This document shows, one piece after another, positions 52,355-59,987 of a stretch of DNA of 64,000 bases. How positions within the stretch are numbered: position 1 is the stretch's first letter; each line of letters opens with the position of its first letter. Below the pieces are notes generated by a model, which did no database searches, was not told the origin of the DNA, and saw nothing but the letters and a program-made list of their open reading frames with translations. Source of the stretch: Candidatus Latescibacterota bacterium (GTDB lineage: Bacteria; Latescibacterota; UBA2968; UBA8231); assembly GCA_022819745.1 (NCBI GenBank), contig JAJEGS010000040.1, positions 1 through 64,000 of the forward strand. Direction: 5' to 3'. The position numbers were made by a program, and so were the translations under genes.

Positions 52355-54169
52355 TCAAGGTTTTGAGATAGAGTCGGCCCTCACTGCCTGCAGGGCTTCG
52401 GCGAGATTGGCGCGGGCTTGGCGGTAGGTGGGTTTGAGTTGTAGTGCTCGTCGGTAGTGTTCGATGGCCGCTGCGAACTGACCCCGAAGGGCTAAGAGCC
52501 GCCCCAAATTGTTGTGCGCCTCGGCAAAGTCGGGTTTGAGTTGTAGTGCTCGTCGGTAGTGTTCGATGGCCTCCGCGTCTTGTCGTTGGATCGCCAAGGC
52601 CGCACCCAGATTGCTGTGGGCCAGGGCGAGGTCGGGAGCCAGTCGGAGCGCTTGTTGGTAGTGTTCGATGGCCTCGGCGACCGCGTTTTGGCCGAGGAGG
52701 GCGTTGCCCAGTTTGAGGTGGGTTTCGACGCGAGCCGGCTCGGCCTTTAAGGCGCGGCGGTAGTGGCGCAGTGCGGCGGTGGACTCGCCCCGGACTTGGT
52801 GGGCGTCGGCGAGGTTGAGGTGAATTTGGGCACTGCTGGATTTTAGCAATAGAGCTTGCCGGTAGTGGCCGATGGCTTGGTTGAGTTGACCGCGCTCTTT
52901 GAGGATATTGGCCAGATTGTTGTGGGCGATCCAAGCGCCAGCATTTTTTTTGAGAGTATCGCGCCACAAGGTCTCCAGATCGGCATAGACCCGCCCTTGC
53001 CGCCAAGTGAGCAGACCGCAGACGGCCAAGACCAACGCCAGGGCGACTGGTCCGGTCGCCGGCTGGCCTAGCCGCGTCCACACGCGGTGCCCACCAGTGG
53101 CGACCAGCGCCAAAAGCCCCAGACTGGCCAAGTATTGGAAGTGGTCGGCGACAAAGGAGTAGAGCATGGGGTAGAAGTTGAAAAAGCCCAGGGCCGGCGT
53201 TAGGGTGCCGACAAAAAACAGCACCCCGGTCAGAGGCCCCCGTCCCAAGCGCTCCCGAAAAGCCCACAGCAGGGCCACCACGCCCAAGGCTCCGGCCGGA
53301 TAGAGATATTGCCAGACCGCGGTCGCATCGATTGCCCAGCGGGGATAGATAAATGTAAGGTTGAGCGGCACGAGGAGTTTCGCCGCGTAAAACCACAGCG
53401 CCCGCCCGGCGATCAGGCCGCGCTCTACCAGCGACAAGTCCCACTCTGGCCCCCAAGCGCCGACGCTGTGCTTTTCCATCCACACCGTCACCCCGCTCAT
53501 GGCAACCCCTAGGGCGAAAAAAGGCGCGAGAGCTACTGCTGTGCGTCGCATTGACGTTTGGCCCTTCCACCACAGCACCAGCAACAGGGCGGCCGGCAGG
53601 GTGCAGGTAACGGTCTTGCTGAGCAAGGCCGCGGCAAAAAGGAGCAAAGCGGCCCAGTACAAGCGAGGACTGCGCGCTTCTTCGTAGCGCAGATAGGCCC
53701 ATGCCGCACTCAGATAGAACGCGCCGGACAATGTGTTTTTGCGCTCGGTAATCCACGCCACCGACTCGACGTGTACCGGGTGCAGGGCGAATAGGGCGGC
53801 AGCAGCCCACGCGCCGGGTACTTTTAGGCGGATTAGCAGCCGCCAGACCAAAACGGCACTTAGGGCGTGCAGGATTACATTGACCACGTGGTAGCCGGTC
53901 GGATTCAAGCCCCACAGACGGTATTCGAGCCAATAGGTCGTATGGACCAGCGGGTAGTATTGGCGCGTAGCTCCCGGCTGGAACCAGATCTGCCCAAGCC
54001 CCGCTAGCGAGCGCAGGGTTAGGTTATCCTGCACGTAGTCGTCGTCGTCCCAGATAAAACCGCCGCTCATCGCCGGTATATAGGCCCCGACGGTCAGCCC
54101 CACCAGCAGGAGAGCCGACACGAGCCAAGTGCGGCGGTCTGGTTGGGAGGAAACTGCGGATGGGCACAT
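52355..54169 (-). CDS. TMTC-like GT-C protein O-mannosyltransferase-like enzyme with TPR array
   Basis: 604 residues. The N-terminal 370 residues hold about ten helices with the TMTC/PMT signatures: GGFIWDDDDYVQDN (acidic first-loop motif), YHVVNVILHALSAVLVW, LFALHPVHVESVAWITERKN, and MLYSFVADHFQYLASLG. The C-terminal part has six TPR units of 34 residues (AIGHYRQALLLK, AIEHYQQALRLAP, AIEHYRRALQLKP twice). Eukaryotic TMTC proteins mannosylate cadherins; the bacterial homologues are unstudied. First gene of the long minus-strand array; 30 bases before the next DUF6785 gene. Divergent from the FGE-like lipoprotein gene. Two nearly identical TPR units are the result of a recent internal duplication. 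Confidence 0.8.
   Translation of the reverse strand: MCPSAVSSQPDRRTWLVSALLLVGLTVGAYIPAMSGGFIWDDDDYVQDNLTLRSLAGLGQIWFQPGATRQYYPLVHTTYWLEYRLWGLNPTGYHVVNVILHALSAVLVWRLLIRLKVPGAWAAAALFALHPVHVESVAWITERKNTLSGAFYLSAAWAYLRYEEARSPRLYWAALLLFAAALLSKTVTCTLPAALLLVLWWKGQTSMRRTAVALAPFFALGVAMSGVTVWMEKHSVGAWGPEWDLSLVERGLIAGRALWFYAAKLLVPLNLTFIYPRWAIDATAVWQYLYPAGALGVVALLWAFRERLGRGPLTGVLFFVGTLTPALGFFNFYPMLYSFVADHFQYLASLGLLALVATGGHRVWTRLGQPATGPVALALVLAVCGLLTWRQGRVYADLETLWRDTLKKNAGAWIAHNNLANILKERGQLNQAIGHYRQALLLKSSSAQIHLNLADAHQVRGESTAALRHYRRALKAEPARVETHLKLGNALLGQNAVAEAIEHYQQALRLAPDLALAHSNLGAALAIQRQDAEAIEHYRRALQLKPDFAEAHNNLGRLLALRGQFAAAIEHYRRALQLKPTYRQARANLAEALQAVRADSISKP
52430..52571. repeat. 40-base identical direct repeats within the TPR coding region
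   Basis: The 40 bases at 52430-52469 are repeated exactly at 52532-52571, 102 bases apart, which is one TPR unit (34 codons). They encode most of the EHYRRALQLKP helix. Synonymous sites have not drifted, so the unit duplicated recently or is kept alike by gene conversion. Confidence 0.85.
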
Positions 54170-54228
54170 GGGAGAATTGGGTGTTGGGCGTATTGCGGCG
54201 GGCAGACCTTGTGCCTTACAATATAACC

Positions 54229-55380
54229 ATGCACACCTGCTTGAAAATAGGCTCCGGCCTGCTGCTGGCCGCCCTCTTAGGGCTGCTGGCTTGTGGAGAT
54301 CGCCGCACGGCTCCCACAGGAGCTGAGGAGACCGGCGCAGTCGTGCTGCTGACCGCTAAAGTGGATGCTGAAGTGGCCGCTAGGCTCGCCCAGGTCGAGG
54401 TGACGGTCACTGCGTCTGATATGCCAGCCATGCGTCGGACATTGGCCGTGAATGAGGATCGCATCGTCGGTACCGTCTCCGAGATTCCGGCCGGTGCTGC
54501 TAGACTATTTACGGTGACTGGCTACGATGCGACCGGAGCTTTGGTGGTCAGCGGATCGGCCAAGCTGGACCTATCCCCAGGGCAGTCCGTTCCCCTCGGT
54601 CTTACCCTCGCTATTAAGGCGTCGCCTTCCTACTCGCAACCCCCGATTACCGTAGAGTTGGCCCCGGGCGTGCCGCTGGATATGGTGTGGATCGAGCCGG
54701 GTGTCTTCACCATGGGTTCGCCGCTGGACGAGCCGGGTCGCAACGACGACGAAGGTCCTCAGTTCGAGGTTCGCCTGACTCGGGGTTTCTACCTAAGCCA
54801 GTGCGAAATCACCCAGAGCCAGTGGACGGCTGTGACTGGGGAGCGGCCGTGGAGCCGCCACGCCGATGAAGTGGAAGAGGGACCCGACCGCCCGGCTGTG
54901 TACATCTCTTGGGAAGATGCGCAAGAATTCATAATTGTCCTCAATGCCACAGCCGGTGGCCAAGTGTACCGGCTGCCTACCGAAGCCGAGTGGGAATACG
55001 CTGGGCGGGCGGGCACGGAGACGCCGTGGTCTTTTGGAAATGTCGAAAAGGACTTGGACCTCCACGCTTGGTGGACGGATAATATTTCTCTCACCGGGCG
55101 GATGGCCGCTCAGCCAGTGGGGTTAAAAACGCCCAACCCTTGGGGGCTATACGACATGCACGGCAATGTGTGGGAGTGGGTAGGCGACTGGCTGGGTGCG
55201 TACCCGGAGGGGCCGCTGACCGATCCCCAAGGGCCGACCGAGGGCACGGCGCGGGTGTTTCGCGGCGGCAGCTTTAAAGACGCGGCTGCGCTTTCTCGCT
55301 CGGCGCAGCGCTGCTGGAACGCGCCCGATCAGCGTTTTAGCCACATTGGGGTTCGGCTAGTGCGGGACTCGGACTCATGA
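54229..55380 (+). CDS. lipoprotein with formylglycine-generating-enzyme-like (SUMF1) domain
   Basis: 383 residues from the ATG at 54229; lipobox LGLLAC with C22. About residues 30-140 are an Ig-like beta region, and 145-383 are an FGE-sulfatase fold: MVWIEPGVFTMGSPLDEPG, GFYLSQCEITQSQWTAVTGE, YRLPTEAEWEYAGRAG, WGLYDMHGNVWEWVGDW and VFRGGSFKDAAALSRSAQR. In true formylglycine enzymes the block after RGGS carries two catalytic cysteines; here that place reads KDAAAL, so this copy is unlikely to be catalytic. Such proteins commonly bind ligands or peptides at the cell surface. It overlaps the MazG-like gene by four bases (ATGA) and is divergent from the TMTC-like gene. Confidence 0.82.
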   Translation: MHTCLKIGSGLLLAALLGLLACGDRRTAPTGAEETGAVVLLTAKVDAEVAARLAQVEVTVTASDMPAMRRTLAVNEDRIVGTVSEIPAGAARLFTVTGYDATGALVVSGSAKLDLSPGQSVPLGLTLAIKASPSYSQPPITVELAPGVPLDMVWIEPGVFTMGSPLDEPGRNDDEGPQFEVRLTRGFYLSQCEITQSQWTAVTGERPWSRHADEVEEGPDRPAVYISWEDAQEFIIVLNATAGGQVYRLPTEAEWEYAGRAGTETPWSFGNVEKDLDLHAWWTDNISLTGRMAAQPVGLKTPNPWGLYDMHGNVWEWVGDWLGAYPEGPLTDPQGPTEGTARVFRGGSFKDAAALSRSAQRCWNAPDQRFSHIGVRLVRDSDS

Positions 55381-55766
55381 GCGAAGCCACGCTGGCCCAA
55401 CTCACCGCCGAAATTCGCCGCTTCGTGGAGGAGCGAGACTGGTCGCAATTCCACACCCCCAAGGACTTGGCCATTGGTCTTTCGACTGAAGCGGCCGAAG
55501 TCTTGGAGCACTTCCGCTTCCGCTCCGACCAAGAGATCGCCACCCGCTTAGAGGACGAAACCTTCCGCCGAGCCATCGGCCACGAATTGGCCGACGCGCT
55601 GTATTTTGTCCTGCTTATGTGCGACCGCTTCGGCTTAGACGCCGCGCAAATGCTGGAGGAGAAATTGGCCATTTCAGCTCAGCGCTATCCAGTGGAAAAG
55701 GCCCGAGGCAAAAATCTCAAATACACCGCCTACCAAGTTCCCTCAGCAAGCGATCACACCCCATAG
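55377..55766 (+). CDS. MazG-like nucleoside triphosphate pyrophosphohydrolase (RS21-C6 type)
   Basis: 129 residues. The all-alpha NTP-PPase fold: RRFVEERDWSQFHTPKDLAIGLSTEAAEVLEHF (Glu-Ala-Ala-Glu metal motif EAAE), and GHELADALYFVLLMCDRFGLD with the ExxD metal pair. Family members hydrolyse damaged dCTP and related nucleotides (dCTPase/XTP3TPA type). Length is typical. The stop of the FGE-like gene overlaps its start, so the two are coupled; a functional link is not obvious. Next to its 3' side lies the MITE-like element. Confidence 0.9.
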   Translation: MSEATLAQLTAEIRRFVEERDWSQFHTPKDLAIGLSTEAAEVLEHFRFRSDQEIATRLEDETFRRAIGHELADALYFVLLMCDRFGLDAAQMLEEKLAISAQRYPVEKARGKNLKYTAYQVPSASDHTP

Positions 55767-55828
55767 AGAAGAAGGAAAAGCTGTTTTAATTCCTCTCTGG
55801 AGCCGGATCGCAACTTGAATATGAAAAT

Positions 55829-55983
55829 TAAGTACACGACAGTAGAGGTGGTTTGAGATGCTTCGCTTCGCTCAGCATGACAAGTGGGGACGCTGTTTCA
55901 CCGTGTCATGCTGAGCGAAGCGAAGCGGAGTCGAAGCATCCCATATCTCGATGGCCATATGTAACGTTACTGTCGTGTACTTA
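55829..55983. mobile_element. MITE-like element, 155 bp with 16-bp terminal inverted repeats
   Basis: TAAGTACACGACAGTA (55829-55844) and its exact reverse complement (55968-55983) bound a 155-base segment that has no ORF. The ends begin and finish with TA, the target of IS630/Tc1-type transposases. An internal hairpin lies between: 55857-55882 is complementary to 55904-55940, where the right arm has an 11-base insertion. The internal core TCATGCTGAGCGAAGCGAAG is a widespread intergenic repeat type. No transposase is in the window, so it would move in trans. The right end lies two bases before the ATG of the DUF6785 gene. Confidence 0.75.
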
Positions 55984-55985
55984 GT

Positions 55986-58010
55986 ATGAAAAAAGGGATC
56001 CCTCCAATATTCCAGGACCACTTAGAGGCGCGGCACGGCTTGGCTCAGCCCGACGAGAAGACACCGGGTATCACCTTGCGGGCCGTGTCAATTGGTGCTC
56101 TTTTGTCGCTGTTCATCGGCGCGGCCGTGCCTTATACCAATATGATCATCAAGGGCACGGTTATGGCTCACAACTTCAGCACACCGGCCGCCCTTTTTGT
56201 CTTCTTCGTATTCGTTTTCCTAATAAACACAGCCTTGGCCCTGCTCGGCCCTAGAGTTGCCCTGAGCCGTTCCGAGTTGGCGGTGGTTTACATCATGGCG
56301 ATGCTAGCCACCTCCGTGCCCACAATCGGTTTCACCGAAAATCTGCTGCCTATCATCGCAGGACTCTACTACTACGCCACCCCCGAAAATAAGTGGCAAG
56401 AGTTGATTCATCCGCATGTGCCTAAGTGGATCGTCCCGCAAGATGCAGAGGCCATCACTTATTTCTACGAGGGCTTACCGCAAGGCATGGCCTTACCTTG
56501 GGACGCTTGGGTCGAGCCGCTCTTCTACTGGTGCCTATTCATCTGCTCATTCTACTGGGTGTCTATATGTATGATGACCATCCTGCGCAAACAATGGGTC
56601 GAGTACGAAAAGCTGCCCTATCCCCTAGTCCAAGTTCCGCTAGAGATGATCCAGGATGAAGAGCGAGAAGTGCGTGGTCCTAACGAGAAGCGCTCGCTCA
56701 TTAAACCTTACTTTAGAAACCGGGTCATGTGGGTCGGGTTTGCCGTACCGTTCCTCATAGGTACGGCGAATGCGCTCAGCGGTTATTTCCCTTTTTTGCC
56801 ACACATCGACACCCATTCCGAGATGCGTCTGTTCAGAGGCAGCACCTACTTGCGTCTTGATTTGAACCTAGGCCTGATCGGTTTTGCCTATCTGCTCAGC
56901 CGCGATGTGGCGCTGGGATTCTGGTTCTTCTTTCTGCTATCGACGGTGCAGCGGGGAGTCTTCAATGTCTTGGGGATACAAAGTACGGAGACCCTGAGCC
57001 GGTTTGCCAATTCGGTCGGCCCCTATCTGGCGCACCAAGCGATGGGTGCCATGATCGTGCTAGTCCTGTCCAGCGCGTGGCTGGCACGCCGGCATCTGCA
57101 CGCCGTCTATCGCAAGGCATTCCACCACGACCCGTCCATCGACGATAGCGACGAAATTATCTCCTATCGCACTGCGGTTTGGGGTCTGATCGCGGGTCTG
57201 GGGGTGATGGGGACCTGGTTGTGGCAGTCCGGGTTACCGTTGTGGGTTGTCCCAGTCTTTTTGTTCGGCATGACCGCGATCTTTATCGCCATCACCAGAG
57301 CGGTAGCGGAAGGCGGGATTTCCGTGATTCGCACGCCCTTAACCCCGGCCGATTTTGTGATTTCTGGCGTGGGCACCAGCGCGCTAAGGGCCTCTGGCTT
57401 GACAGGACTGGCCTTCACCTATGTGTGGAGCGCCAATATACGCATCTTTTTCATGCCCTGTTTTGCCAATGCGCTGAAACTAGCCGAAGAGATTCGCGGT
57501 AGCAAGAGGGGTCTGCTATGGGCGGTTTTCCTCGCCATAGCCGTCACTCTGATCAGCTCGGTGTGGTCCGTCATGACCCTGTCCTATAAGTACGGCGGAA
57601 TCAATCTGCACCAGTTCTGGTTCGTGGGAGTGCCGCGCAATGCATTCAATTTTATCGCCCCTAAATTTGCCGATCCGGTCCCAGCTAGCATATCTGGTTG
57701 GGGCTTCACGGCTTTGGGCGCAGTACTCATGGGCTTGTTGACTTATATCCGCTATCACTTTGTGTGGTGGCCGATCCATCCGTTGGGCTTTGCCACTGGT
57801 ACGTTCAACATTATGAACTGGGTGTGGTTCAGTATTTTCATCGCTTGGGGGTTGAAGAGCGCTATACTCAAGTACGGCGGTTCCGCAGGGTACTTGAAGA
57901 CGCGGCCGTTTTTCCTTGGTCTAATTTTGGGCCAAGTTGCAGTGGCCGGTTTGTGGCTGATCATCGACGCCTGCACTGGAAAGACCGGAAATGTATTAGG
58001 GTATTTTTGA
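55986..58010 (+). CDS. polytopic membrane protein, DUF6785/DUF6784 family, paralogue 3
   Basis: 674 residues, 12-14 helices. Family blocks: RSELAVVYIMAMLATSVPT, LYYYATPENKW, HVPKWI, RKQWVEYEKLPYPLVQVPLEMI, TRAVAEGGISVI, FVWWPIHPLGFAT and LKYGGSAGYLKTRPFFLGLILG. It has about 12 extra residues (QDEEREVRGPNEKRS) after the LEMI block. The ATG at 55986 has no SD, because the upstream bases belong to the MITE-like element; its natural ribosome site may have been displaced, or it may initiate weakly. The following gene, paralogue 4, starts 14 bases after its stop, so the two are one operon. Confidence 0.8.
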   Translation: MKKGIPPIFQDHLEARHGLAQPDEKTPGITLRAVSIGALLSLFIGAAVPYTNMIIKGTVMAHNFSTPAALFVFFVFVFLINTALALLGPRVALSRSELAVVYIMAMLATSVPTIGFTENLLPIIAGLYYYATPENKWQELIHPHVPKWIVPQDAEAITYFYEGLPQGMALPWDAWVEPLFYWCLFICSFYWVSICMMTILRKQWVEYEKLPYPLVQVPLEMIQDEEREVRGPNEKRSLIKPYFRNRVMWVGFAVPFLIGTANALSGYFPFLPHIDTHSEMRLFRGSTYLRLDLNLGLIGFAYLLSRDVALGFWFFFLLSTVQRGVFNVLGIQSTETLSRFANSVGPYLAHQAMGAMIVLVLSSAWLARRHLHAVYRKAFHHDPSIDDSDEIISYRTAVWGLIAGLGVMGTWLWQSGLPLWVVPVFLFGMTAIFIAITRAVAEGGISVIRTPLTPADFVISGVGTSALRASGLTGLAFTYVWSANIRIFFMPCFANALKLAEEIRGSKRGLLWAVFLAIAVTLISSVWSVMTLSYKYGGINLHQFWFVGVPRNAFNFIAPKFADPVPASISGWGFTALGAVLMGLLTYIRYHFVWWPIHPLGFATGTFNIMNWVWFSIFIAWGLKSAILKYGGSAGYLKTRPFFLGLILGQVAVAGLWLIIDACTGKTGNVLGYF

Positions 58011-58023
58011 GAAGGCAGGGAAG

Positions 58024-59979
58024 GTGCCTAACAGCAATTCATTAGATGGCTCCAAGCCTCCTCGGATCACCTGGCGTGCCCTGATTCTGGGGGGGCTGAC
58101 CATTGTCGCTGTATTCTACTACCTCATCCTCGAAGTCGGACAAGCATCGGGATCGGGCAGCTATGTCCGCTCGCAGTTCCCCATGGTGGCCTTTATGCCC
58201 TTCGTGCTGTGGCTTTTTCTTAACGTCGCCTGCGGACACTTGTGGCCCCGGCTGGCCCTAAACCGAGGGGAACTGCTGACTATTTTTACCATGCTCTGGG
58301 TGGTGGGTGCCCTGCCGCAGTGGGGCTGGAGCGACTACTGGATCGCCATCATCGGAGCGCCCTTTTACTTGGCCACACCCGAAAATCAGTGGTCGGACCT
58401 GCTCTTTCCCTATTTGCCTTGGCGCGTTTTTCCCGACTCCTCTCCTCAGGTGCTAGATACCTTCTGGATGGGTCTGCCGCAGGGGGGGGCGGTGCCGTGG
58501 GATGGTTGGACCGGGGCGATTATTCAGTGGCTGGGGGCCTCGCTGGGCATGGTGGTATTCGGCTTTTGCTTGGTGGTGCTATTCCAGCGCCAGTGGATGG
58601 AAGCCGAAAAGCTCTCGTTCCCGCTGGCGCAGATGCCCCTTGATCTGACGCAGGGCTTCGACGGGCCGCGACGGGTGCCCGACCTGTTTCGCTCGGGTCT
58701 GTTCTGGATCGGTTGCGGGGTTGTCTTGCTGCCCTTGCTCTACAATATCGGCGCATACTTCACGCCGGGCTTGCCGCTGTTTGAACTCTATACCAAGCGC
58801 TTCCATCTCGAATTGCCCCGCCCTTTCCCGGGCCTGACCATCCGGGTGCTGCCCTTGGTTATGGCTTTGACCTATCTATGCCCGCTGGATATTCTAGGCA
58901 GCCTAGTCGTCTTCGCCCTGCTGGCTACTGTCAAAATAGGGGCGATGGATCGGGTGGGGCTGGTCGTAGGGGGGGAGGGACAGCCTTTGACACCGCAGGC
59001 GATCCTCTCGCTGGAAAGCTTGGGGGCCATCATTTTTGTGGCCTGCTGGTCTGTGTACTTGGCCCGCCGGCACTTGCGAGAAGTGTGGCGACAGGTGCGC
59101 ACTGGGGAGGGGGATCGGCGGCAAGTCGGGATCTACCGCTTGGCCTTGGTAGGTCTGATTCTGTCGGCCTGCTACGTCATCGCTTGGGCTTGTAGTCTAG
59201 GGATGAGTTTGCCTCTGGCCATTGGTGCCTTTGTCCTGATGGTGGCGACCTTTTTCGTCACCATTAAGCTCATTGCGGCGACGGGCTTCCCGTACCTCAT
59301 GCCCAGTTGGCCCAATGCCAAGGGGAGTTCCTTCATCGTCGATTTGGTGGGCTCGGCACGCCTGTCGCCGCAGGACTTGGTCGCCTTCAAGATGTTCTCC
59401 GGCCATGCCTTTTTCGGCAATATTCGCCTGCCGGCTTGGCCTGCTATCCCGCACCATCTGCGCATTTTCTCGCTGCGGGACCAGCCTTGGCTGGTGACCG
59501 CTACCGTGCTAGTCGCCTTTACAACGGGTTTTCTAACCGCGGTATGGGCCAGCCTTGAGATGGCCTATGACAAAGGTGGGGCCGTTTTTCTGATGGGTGC
59601 GACCGGCCTCTTAGACGAAACCGTGCATCTGCTGCAAAATCCCAGAGTTGGGGATCCGGGGAAGTGGGGCGTCTGGGGCTGGGGTTTGTGCCAGGCGGGC
59701 GGCATAGCGCTGTTGCGGGCTCGCTTTCACTGGTTCGCACTCCATCCCATTGGGCTAGCTTTTCAGCACACCTCGGGCACCTCCATCTATTGGTTCAGCT
59801 TGTTTTTGGTCTGGATAGCTAAACTGCTACTACTGCGCTACGGCGGCGTCAGAGCGTACCGCAAGGGCAAGCCTTTTTTCTACGGCTTGGGCGTGGGCTA
59901 TGTAATCGGCGTCGTGCTCTCGGGAGTAGTGGATGTGATCTGGTTTCCCGCGCAGGGCCACAATGTGCATGACTGGTAA
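58024..59979 (+). CDS. polytopic membrane protein, DUF6785/DUF6784 family, paralogue 4 (divergent)
   Basis: 651 residues, GTG start. Most divergent of the four: RGELLTIFTMLWVVGALPQWG, FYLATPENQW, YLPWRVF, QRQWMEAEKLSFPLAQMPLDL, IKLIAATGFPYLM, HWFALHPIGLAFQ and LRYGGVRAYRKGKPFFYGLGVG. The shared spacing of these blocks shows common descent. Paralogues 3 and 4 are adjacent and probably act together as two different subunits of one transporter; that is inferred. Its end is eight bases from the convergent amidohydrolase. Confidence 0.78.
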   Translation: MPNSNSLDGSKPPRITWRALILGGLTIVAVFYYLILEVGQASGSGSYVRSQFPMVAFMPFVLWLFLNVACGHLWPRLALNRGELLTIFTMLWVVGALPQWGWSDYWIAIIGAPFYLATPENQWSDLLFPYLPWRVFPDSSPQVLDTFWMGLPQGGAVPWDGWTGAIIQWLGASLGMVVFGFCLVVLFQRQWMEAEKLSFPLAQMPLDLTQGFDGPRRVPDLFRSGLFWIGCGVVLLPLLYNIGAYFTPGLPLFELYTKRFHLELPRPFPGLTIRVLPLVMALTYLCPLDILGSLVVFALLATVKIGAMDRVGLVVGGEGQPLTPQAILSLESLGAIIFVACWSVYLARRHLREVWRQVRTGEGDRRQVGIYRLALVGLILSACYVIAWACSLGMSLPLAIGAFVLMVATFFVTIKLIAATGFPYLMPSWPNAKGSSFIVDLVGSARLSPQDLVAFKMFSGHAFFGNIRLPAWPAIPHHLRIFSLRDQPWLVTATVLVAFTTGFLTAVWASLEMAYDKGGAVFLMGATGLLDETVHLLQNPRVGDPGKWGVWGWGLCQAGGIALLRARFHWFALHPIGLAFQHTSGTSIYWFSLFLVWIAKLLLLRYGGVRAYRKGKPFFYGLGVGYVIGVVLSGVVDVIWFPAQGHNVHDW

Positions 59980-59987
59980 TATTTATC

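Noticed and set aside
52430..52571. Direct repeats considered as a CRISPR-like array
   Set aside because: Only two copies, spaced by one TPR unit and inside a coding sequence.
52347..53933. 528-codon minus-strand ORF overlapping the TMTC-like gene
   Set aside because: It is another reading frame of the same strand inside a clearly recognisable GT-C/TPR gene; Arg/Pro/Gly-rich, no similarity.
28299..54169. Search for type 9 secretion genes (porV, sprA, gldK-N) in the minus-strand array
   Set aside because: None recognisable; FlgD-type tails alone do not prove a T9SS.
54190..54228. Possible leaderless promoter (TTGCGG / TACAAT) before the FGE-like gene
   Set aside because: Weak -35, spacing 18, and -10 almost on the start codon; too uncertain to list.
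55767..55828. Purine-rich stretch (GAGAAGAAGGAAAA / TTTTAATTCCTCTC) after the MazG-like gene as terminator
   Set aside because: The stem is imperfect (11 of 14) and has no T-run; not called.
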